From assembly GCA_030765065.1 (NCBI GenBank), contig CM060986.1, positions 72,161,573 to 72,225,572 of the forward strand: 64,000 nt of DNA, given 5' to 3'. Under the pieces are notes generated by a model. It saw only the letters and a program-made list of their open reading frames with translations, made no database searches and had not been told where the DNA came from. Of this stretch, positions 57,291 through 64,000 are shown in pieces. Within the stretch, counting starts at the first letter, position 1. Each line of letters begins with the position of its first letter. Source of the DNA: Deroplatys truncata (Eukaryota > Arthropoda > Insecta > Mantodea > Mantidae). A program made the position numbers and the translations under genes.

Positions 57291-57964
57291 CAGCATAACT
57301 CAGAAACGAACAGTCAGATAAACACCAAACTTGGTATTTAGGTTCAGTATCTTCCAGAGATGCGACACGAAGGTTTTCAAAAAAAATCCCCCACCCCAGA
57401 TTACCCGTTACATGGAACATTTTTCGAAAATTTTAATTTTCTCAAAAATGGCTCTAACGATTTTGATTAAAATATCATATGTTTAAGATATTTTCATAAC
57501 AAAGAAATGTATATCTCGAATTTTCTGGGAATGTCTCCAAAAGTATTCTTCATTGTGAGTGACTTTTGCATAACTGGTAAACCATAAGAGAGAGACAAAA
57601 TTTTACTACACAAAAATGTAGATCGCGTTAAAATACACAATTTATATCATATAGTTTTTTTTTTGAGTGAACCATTTTCGAGATATTCCTTGTTATTCCC
57701 TTAAATTTTCCAATACTTATACTTTTTCTCAAATTCGTTATTCATTTTTTATGTCCTGGATATGCAAAGAGAATGGAATGCGCCACATAGCAACCAGCAC
57801 TTAAAAGATTTGTCTATCGCTTAAACCTACCATATTCCCCTTGCACCTTCAAGAAAATTAGCAATAAGATTAACATCTCGATTAACATGAAGCATATGGA
57901 GAATAAGCGTTTGTAAAAATAGTTTGTACAAGAGTAGAGAAAGTCATGTGAGTAACACATCAGA
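57122..57964 (-). mobile_element. Helentron-like element, full length
   Basis: On the minus strand it runs from TCTGATGTGTTACTCAC and GACTTTCTCTAC to CTACTTACTATACGTAGTAG and AGAAAGTAAAAA. (TG)n lies at 57258-57288. Closely related to 13524-14386 and 18815-20083. Confidence 0.9.
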
Positions 57965-57970
57965 TTTTTT

Positions 57971-58191
57971 TTGTCCTGGTAATGCAAAGAAAATGGAATA
58001 CTCCACATAGCAATCAGCTCTTAAAATATTTGACTATAGCTTAAAGCTTACGAATTCCCCCTGCATCTACAAGAAAATTAGCAATAAGATTAACATCTCG
58101 ATATCTCGATTAACATGAAGCATATGGAGAATAAGCGTTTGTAAACATAGTTTGTACAAGAGTAGAGAAAGTCATGTGAGTGTAACACAGA
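57971..58191 (-). mobile_element. Tandem extra 5' terminal segment of the same element
   Basis: It repeats about 220 terminal bases of 57122-57964 (from the TGTCCTGG block to GTGAGTGTAACACAGA) in the same orientation, directly beyond its end. Similarity by eye is above 90%. Confidence 0.85.
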
Positions 58192-58316
58192 TTTTTTATT
58201 CAGTATTTAGGTAGGCATCATGTTTTAGCATAGTACATTTTTCACATGTAATTTCTGAAATTTTCATTTGTAAGCCTTGTGTATATATGACTGTTATCTT
58301 CTAACAATATTGTGTC

Positions 58317-58546
58317 ATGGACCTGGGAAAGTTCTTTAGCTAAAGTTATGCCAGAAAAATCTTGTTTCCTCGCAAGCAACTTTCAGAGGAGTGAAGCCGT
58401 CTTTGTTTATTATTGTTTAATGGACCTGGGAAAGTTCTTTAGCTAAAGTTATGCCATAAAAATCTTGTTTCCTCGCAAGCAACTTTCAGAGGAGTGAAGC
58501 CGTCTTTGTTTATTGCACCGTTAGGGGTATCCATTGTGTATTTGCA
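58317..58546 (-). pseudogene. Ankyrin-repeat-like fragment with 103-bp tandem duplication
   Basis: The minus strand reads INKDGFTPLKVACEETRFLW, matching the ankyrin consensus DGxTPLHxAxxxG, with LAKELSQ-like residues in the shifted frame. The unit occurs twice (58317-58413 and 58420-58514), offset by 103 bp and differing by one base over about 95. Because 103 is not divisible by three, the frame is lost between copies, and a stop follows each. The upstream residues NCKYTMDTPNGA also appear coding. It may be an exon fragment of a host ankyrin gene. Confidence 0.55.
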
Positions 58547-59689
58547 GTTACGCAGCGAGCCAAGGCCGAGAGGAGGCGAAGAGAAATTGGATATTTTCCA
58601 GTTGATACGTGATATAAAAAATTTTAACCAACGGAGAATTAACATTTTGTAAATCGCGGGAATTTTGAGATTTAACCGCTATAGCCAATAGGCCGTGTAA
58701 GGGAAAAATCGCGCAAAAAACAAAAAATTGTGTGCGAACTAGATGAGTATCTTGTAATATTGAGATGTGTGAAAACATTATTGTCGTTCTTCCCATTTAT
58801 CCCCCCCCCCCAAATTAGTTTGCATTGTCAACCCCATACATATATGCAACACATCGGGAAGTTATGTTTTGTATTTAATAACCTTGGATAAATAATTTAA
58901 AACTGTCTCAGATTTTTCACTTTGCAGCCCATTAACATCTACTAAATTTATTTGTAAACTCCTTCATCTACTGAAATTTATTGAACTGTCACAGGAAAAA
59001 AGCTATTTTGGAGGGGGCCATATTTGCTGTGTATTGCTCAGTAGCAATAAAGAAGCATTTAGCTTTGCTTACAGAAGTTACAATTTTCTTTTGAGTATGT
59101 GGAGCAATGATATTGTAAATTATCACCTCACATTTTGTTCCTCCACATGACAATGTGCAATTCTTGAATATATATTTTCCTTTTGAAGTTGTACACTACA
59201 GTCATTTGAATAGTAAGTTTGATTATGTTTGACAACATGAAACAATAGGCCTTCAGTTGCCACTACAATTGTTGTTGTTATTATTATTTATTTATTTTCA
59301 GATGTATAAGATGTATTCATATTAACGAAAAAGAGGCTATTTAAACTATTGAGCGTACCTTCATATTTGTCAGATTCCATGTGGTGCTTTAAATCTGTAG
59401 CTCACCATGGGACACACCTTACATGCAGCATAATTCTCACTCTTTCTCGCCCGGAAGTGTGTTTCTTTTGAAGCTCTTTTTGGCATTACAATAATTACTG
59501 CTGAAGCCACAATATAGTGACATTAATTCAATGTTCGTTTCAAACATATGTCAAAGCAAACTACCGCTACTAAACCTGTGTCAACTTGGGCTTCTAAACA
59601 CAAAAGAAAGAGAAAAAACGTGCTAATAATAACGAGACGAAAATTACGATATAACTTTACAATTCCAATCGTCAAATACCGTGAGTACC
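58547..59689. other. No recognised feature; poly(C) run
   Basis: An 11-base C run lies at 58801-58811. A minus-strand frame of 82 codons (58548-58796) may extend the ankyrin-like relic but lacks recognisable repeats. Confidence 0.3.
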
Positions 59690-59935
59690 ATGCTAACCTC
59701 TTGTTTCCGAAGTCAGGGGTTTAAATGGCTAATATATTCGGGCGTAAAAATCCTTAGCACGGCTTCCTTCGGAAGGGAAGTAAAGCCGGTGGTTCCGTGT
59801 TGTAGATTTAAGGCACGTTAAAGTACTTCAAGCCTGATAAAGAGGCCTCTGAGCAAAATTTCCGGTCTTTTACGCCGAATATAGAATGGGGCGCTAAGAA
59901 CTATAGTAGTTAAAGAGTGTCCATAAATAAACTCA
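59690..59935 (+). mobile_element. SINE group A, decayed head
   Basis: The body from TTCGGGCGTAAAAATCC through GGCTTCCTTCGGAAGGGAAG to GTCCATAAATAAA matches the 20355 copy. The tRNA part is recognisable only as GTACCATGCTAACCTC and GGGGTTTAAAT. Confidence 0.85.
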
Positions 59936-61613
59936 ATTTTAAAGAAGTAGCTGCGATAAAGGAAGAAACTCATACCGCAGTTAAATAAACTGTCAGATGA
60001 AAGCTTCAGTTTAGAAAACAAACCATACCCTGGATTGAATCTTACATTGGCTCCAAATGCTTCAGTCGCATCCTTGACTAATGGCATATTTTAGAAGACA
60101 TTTATTAAAGCATACAGATTTTTTTTAAACCTCAGGCTGAGCCTGTTACTGAGGGCAGAATGGCAAATCCTCGAAGATTTCCAGTCAGATTATCAGATAT
60201 TAAATTCACATAACCATTTACATGCTTGACGAGCTTATTTTGTTATAACTTCTTTCTGAAGTAGAAGGGCTCTCCGTCCAAACTATAACTATATTTATAG
60301 ACAACAGTTTCCCGAGTTGCGGGTAGGTGTAACAGATTTTTGTCGACTGTCAGTAATGGGTATCTAAAGACCCGATAAGTACTCCTGTGCATAGAAAAAT
60401 GTAAATAAAATGTTCAATCGCTAGGAATACTGCTTGGTGGGTGTTGACAATATTGTACTAAATTTTACTGAGGGTGTAGGTTTGCGTTGAAAAGGATTGG
60501 GAATCCATTTTCGGTGTTCAACCAACACAGCTAAAGCACTTTATGCAATGTATGGTTACACTATACACTTACTTTGTGTTTTATCGTTTTCGTTGACGCA
60601 TGTATAAAGCTGCTAGGCTTTGTAGTAAACTAACTTCTCATATCTTTCTTAATGCTCACAATAAAATAAATTAATGCTGTTCTCAGAAGCTGACGATGAG
60701 AAAAATTCCTTCGTCAAAATTATTGCGTTATTTCGTTATATTTATTAACGCGTTTTCGTTTCTTTTCTTTTAATATTATTATATTATTATGTTTATTAAC
60801 ACAATGACTGTGCATTTAGTTGTCTTTAAATAACGGATATTTCCTTTCTTATGGTTTAACAATGTTTAAACTTCTTGGTCATATCGTGGGGTTACTTTAA
60901 GTTCGTGGGTTCACCTGAGTCAGTATATACCAGACAGATGACGTTAGTTGCATAGTCGCCCTCCTGCGAAATCAGCTTGAGAAACTTGATGACGAAATTA
61001 GTTGCGTAGTCGCTTTAACATACCCTTTGGGGAGGTGCTATCAAGTGGAACTTCTGAGTATTCTTTGGCTGTGCATGTAGCCATTGTGATGCTGATAAGC
61101 AAATGACCTTTGTGTCGCCTTTCTGCACCTCTGCTTAGGTAACTTATTGATAGACGGCTTTAGTTCTGCTGTCTCTCACCCTCCTGTCGGGGAAGGGATC
61201 CGGACACCTATTGAAAAACAGCATTTTTTCAAAGAATGTATATTTTAAATTAATTATAAAGTTATACACTCAATCACATCTACAATATCCATTATTTTTC
61301 TATTTAAGGCCATTAGTAATTAATTACACATAGTTAAAATCAAAGTGTTAGGCTGCAGTCATATGCAGTAGTGGGAGGATAGTCCCGGACGTTTAAAGAA
61401 CCACTTGTTTCCTCTTCACACACATATCACAGTTATAATAACATGGTTAACCCAACCTTTGCAACTGAACACTGAATCTATATAGTCTTCCTCGAAATCT
61501 TCTACGCATATTAAACATGTGGTTTCACATTTTGATGCCCCTGGTTACTTGAATCCATGACCTTGCAATTCAAGCTTATATTGCATTTTTGTGACATACT
61601 GGCTTTTTACTTT
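59936..61613. other. No firmly recognised feature
   Basis: A minus-strand frame at 59938-60087 encodes ATEAFGANVRFNPGYGLFSK, faintly like a sushi/CCP domain, but without the cysteines it cannot be called. The rest is unassigned. Confidence 0.3.
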
Positions 61614-62444
61614 CTCTACTACGTATAGTAGATAAGTAGGGGAAGTATTGCATTCAATCTAAAATTTTGATCTCGAGATTTCACCAGAAATAAATGTTTT
61701 AAAGCACTCTGAATCCAAATAAAGCATTTTTGGAAACATATCCGTGTGTGTATCTGTCTGTGAACAGCATAACTCAAAAACGAACAGTCGGATGATTAGC
61801 AAACTGGGTATTTGAGTCTAGTATCTTCTACGGATGCAACACGAAGATTTTCAAGAAAATCCCCCCACCCTAACTACCCTTTACATGGAACATTCTTCGA
61901 AAATTTTGATTTTCTAAAAACTGGCTCTGACGATTTTGGTTAAAATACATATATGAAAGATATTTACATGACAAATAAAATGTATATTTTGAATTTCCTG
62001 GGGAAAACCTAGAAAGTCCTCTTCATTCGGAAGGAATGTTGCATAACTTGTAAACGTTAAGCAATGGACGAAAACGAATCAAACAAAAAGCTTAGATCTC
62101 TTTAAAAACACAATTAACTTAAAATTATTTTTGTGGTGAGATATCCGTTATTAAAGGTTCGAATTCTTCTATACTTGTAACTCTAAAGTCCCATCGATTT
62201 TCAGGTGTTTCTTGCACGGAAACAATATAGAATTTTAAGGCCAGTATATAGCGTCCAGTTAAACATTTGACTAGGCTGTTCCCTTTGTATTTATAACGAA
62301 ATGTGTAATGTAGCTAACTGGCTATTTTTGCAAATGTTTGTTTGGATTAAATGTAGTAAATAGAAAAATAAGCTTCAGTAAGAATAGTTTGTATATCCAC
62401 TAATAAAGATAGAGGGTAGAGAAAGTCATGCGAATACACATCAG
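61614..62444 (-). mobile_element. Helentron-like element, full length
   Basis: On the minus strand it runs from TCTGATGTGTATTCGCATG and ACTTTCTCTAC to ACTATACGTAGTAGAGAAAG then TAAAAA. A short TGTGTGTATCTGTCTG marks the microsatellite position. Confidence 0.88.
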
Positions 62445-62979
62445 AATGTTTTTCATTGTTGTTTCTCTCGTATGGAGTTTTATTCTTTGTTATCCTTAAT
62501 ACAATATTTTCTCCTAATATGTTTACAACTATGATGTATTTGCTTTTAGATTATACACCTCATATTATTATTTTACAGTTTGAACGCCTGAATTAAGACA
62601 TATATCCCAGCAATTTATTGTCTATTGGTAATTAAAACATTGTTATTTTACCAACTATCTCATATTGTAGCGACTGAACATTGAGTTTTGCTTATTCAGC
62701 TAGCCATTACGACTGGAGGTCAGAAAACTGAGCTAGTGCACTCTTTATCGAACCGTTGGACTCCTTGAATTGATTGAATGAACTCTATGGCATTGGTTGA
62801 AGCAAATACCAAGCGTAGCGGGCTGGATTACACACATCAGCTGACAACACAATGGAAATGATGTGACACACGTCATGATTTCTATTAAAAGCGGAATAAA
62901 TATGCCAATTTATCCATTTTCTTTCCAATGCAGGATTCAAACAAGGATGCAATCCTCTATATTTCAAGTGTGGATTGAA
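62445..62979. other. No recognised feature
   Basis: A 60-codon minus-strand frame (62785-62967) is not assignable. Confidence 0.3.
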
Positions 62980-63190
62980 TTAACCCTTTACGAGTCACAC
63001 AATATAATTGTTTATATCAGCCATCATTTAGGCCGACATTAGTGGGAAGAACTCCAATAATTTACAAGATATGCTTTGAAGTCAAGTTGACCATTTATAG
63101 GTTTTGCGGTGCTGCCAAAAAAAATATAATTTTAACACAATTGTTTTGTATACACGAATATCAGGAGCTGCCGTCAATTTGACCCAGAGA
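62980..63190 (+). mobile_element. Possible piggyBac-like left end
   Basis: TTAA (62980-62983) is followed by CCCTTTACGAGTCACAC, the TTAA-CCCTTT start typical of piggyBac-type elements. Two near-palindromes, GTCAAGTTGACC (about 63083) and GTCAATTTGACCC (about 63173), follow, as in subterminal repeats of such elements. No right end or transposase is seen. Confidence 0.4.
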
Positions 63191-63449
63191 ACTTGTCAAA
63201 GCTTAGAAAGCTGAAATCGATCGTGCGTACTATCCAAATCATACTTAAAACACGAGAATTTGAGCTTTTACTTTACTTCCGCTCCTCAGCAGTCTGGAAA
63301 AGTTTCTGTGAAATGCTGTTATGTCTTCATTCTATACTGATTTTGACAGAAGGAACAGACAAAAACATTTGTAACTGGAATTTTACCATTCCCTTTAAGC
63401 CAAGACCAACATTGCAAATATAAGCACAATTTGACTATAATTATATACA
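63191..63449. other. Unassigned 76-codon frame
   Basis: The plus-strand frame 63193-63423 (SKLRKLKSIVRTIQIILKT) has no recognised domain. Confidence 0.25.
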
Positions 63450-63451
63450 TA

Positions 63452-63815
63452 CACTACGTGATCAAAAGTATCCGGACACCCCCACAAATATACGTTTTTC
63501 ATTTTAGGTGCATTGTGCTGCCACCTGGTACTCAGTATCCGCGACCTCAGTAGTTATTAGACATCGTGAAACAGCAGAATGGGACGCTCCGTGGAACTCA
63601 CGGACTTCGAATGTGGTCAAGTGATTGGGTGCCACTTGTGTCAGAAGTCTGTACGCGAGATTTCCACATTCCTAAACATCCCTAGGTCCACTGTTTCTGA
63701 TGTAACAGTGAAGTGAAGACGTGAAGGGACATGTAGAGCACAAAAGCGTAGAGGCCGACCTCATCTGTTGACATTTGAAGAGGGTCGTAAAGAGTAATAG
63801 GTAGACAATTCAGTG
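63452..63815 (+). pseudogene. Tc1-like element, 5' end and transposase N-terminus
   Basis: After TA (63450-63451) the terminus reads CACTACGTGATCAAAAGTAT then CCGGACACCCC, the well known terminal sequence type of a Tc1-like family. From an ATG at about 63579 the frame gives MGRSVELTDFECGQVIGCHL, SVREISTFLNIPRSTVSDV (HTH), a damaged stretch and KRRGRPHLLTFEEGRKE before a stop at about 63798. The DDE catalytic domain is absent. The sequence past about 63815 is unrelated, so the element is 3'-truncated or deleted. Confidence 0.9.
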
Positions 63816-64000
63816 GCGTAGCCTGATTATCAGACTCGGGTATGTAATTCAACGTATATTGTAAAATTCGTTAAAATGTGACCCAAACTACACTGTTTAA
63901 AGACTCTTCTTTCTCACTGTGACCACGAAGAGCAAGTGCTTGTTTTCCCAAAAAGCATACGGCCTGTACAAAGTGAGAAAGTAAAGCTCTATTCTTTTTC

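Noticed and set aside
59818-60087. Sushi/CCP domain exon
   Set aside because: FGANVRFNPGYGLF is suggestive, but the required cysteines are absent and half of the frame is SINE-derived.

Overview
The window is AT-rich, intron-like animal DNA, almost certainly from an insect or another arthropod. It carries no bacterial-style genes and no intact long reading frame. Nearly everything recognisable is a transposable element or its remains. The recognised proteins (mariner and Tc1-like transposases, Jockey-like, RNase H-bearing and RTE-like reverse transcriptases, a Gypsy integrase) and the tRNA-headed SINEs are typical of large insect genomes. The species cannot be named from the sequence.

The dominant component is one family of about 0.8-1 kb present in some twenty copies and fragments, in both orientations. 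One end reads TCTGATGTGTTAC, then ACTTTCTCTAC about 20 bases in. The other end reads GTAGAGAAAGTAAAAA next to a short hairpin. Many copies carry a (TG)n tract at the same internal place. I see no target duplication. The layout resembles non-autonomous Helentron/DINE-type elements. A second family is an approx. 900-bp TG...CA element with 4-bp target duplications, read as solo LTRs, in five copies. Four tRNA-derived SINE groups are also present, several with perfect 12-14 bp target duplications.

Layout: 1-11 kb holds Helentron-like copies, old tRNA-like repeats and a dead mariner (7.9-9.1 kb). The interval 11.2-18.3 kb is a nested stack: one minus-strand LINE is split by a solo LTR, by a hAT element with an 8-bp duplication (which itself holds an LTR and a Helentron-like copy), and by a mariner. 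The interval 18.8-29 kb holds more Helentron-like copies, three SINEs, a palindromic MITE and two copies of an old dispersed repeat, one with a GC-rich island that could be a first exon. The interval 29.2-32 kb holds a Tc1/mariner pseudogene inserted beside a SINE head, a Gypsy integrase scrap, a promoter-like patch with two heat-shock-element arrays, and a Jockey-like RT scrap. At 33.9-35.2 kb lies a decayed family GH31 glycosidase, the clearest host-type protein-coding sequence. The interval 39.8-51 kb contains four further LINE remnants, one cleanly 5'-truncated with a 13-bp duplication, and a decayed multicopy arthropod gene interrupted by a transposase relic. The interval 52-64 kb has a second MITE, an inverted LTR, Helentron-like copies with duplicated ends, a 103-bp ankyrin-like tandem duplication, a piggyBac-like end and a Tc1 end.

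There is no operon or pathway here. The main value is the relative dating of insertions from nesting and target duplications. All feature boundaries were read by eye and are approximate unless a target duplication fixes them.
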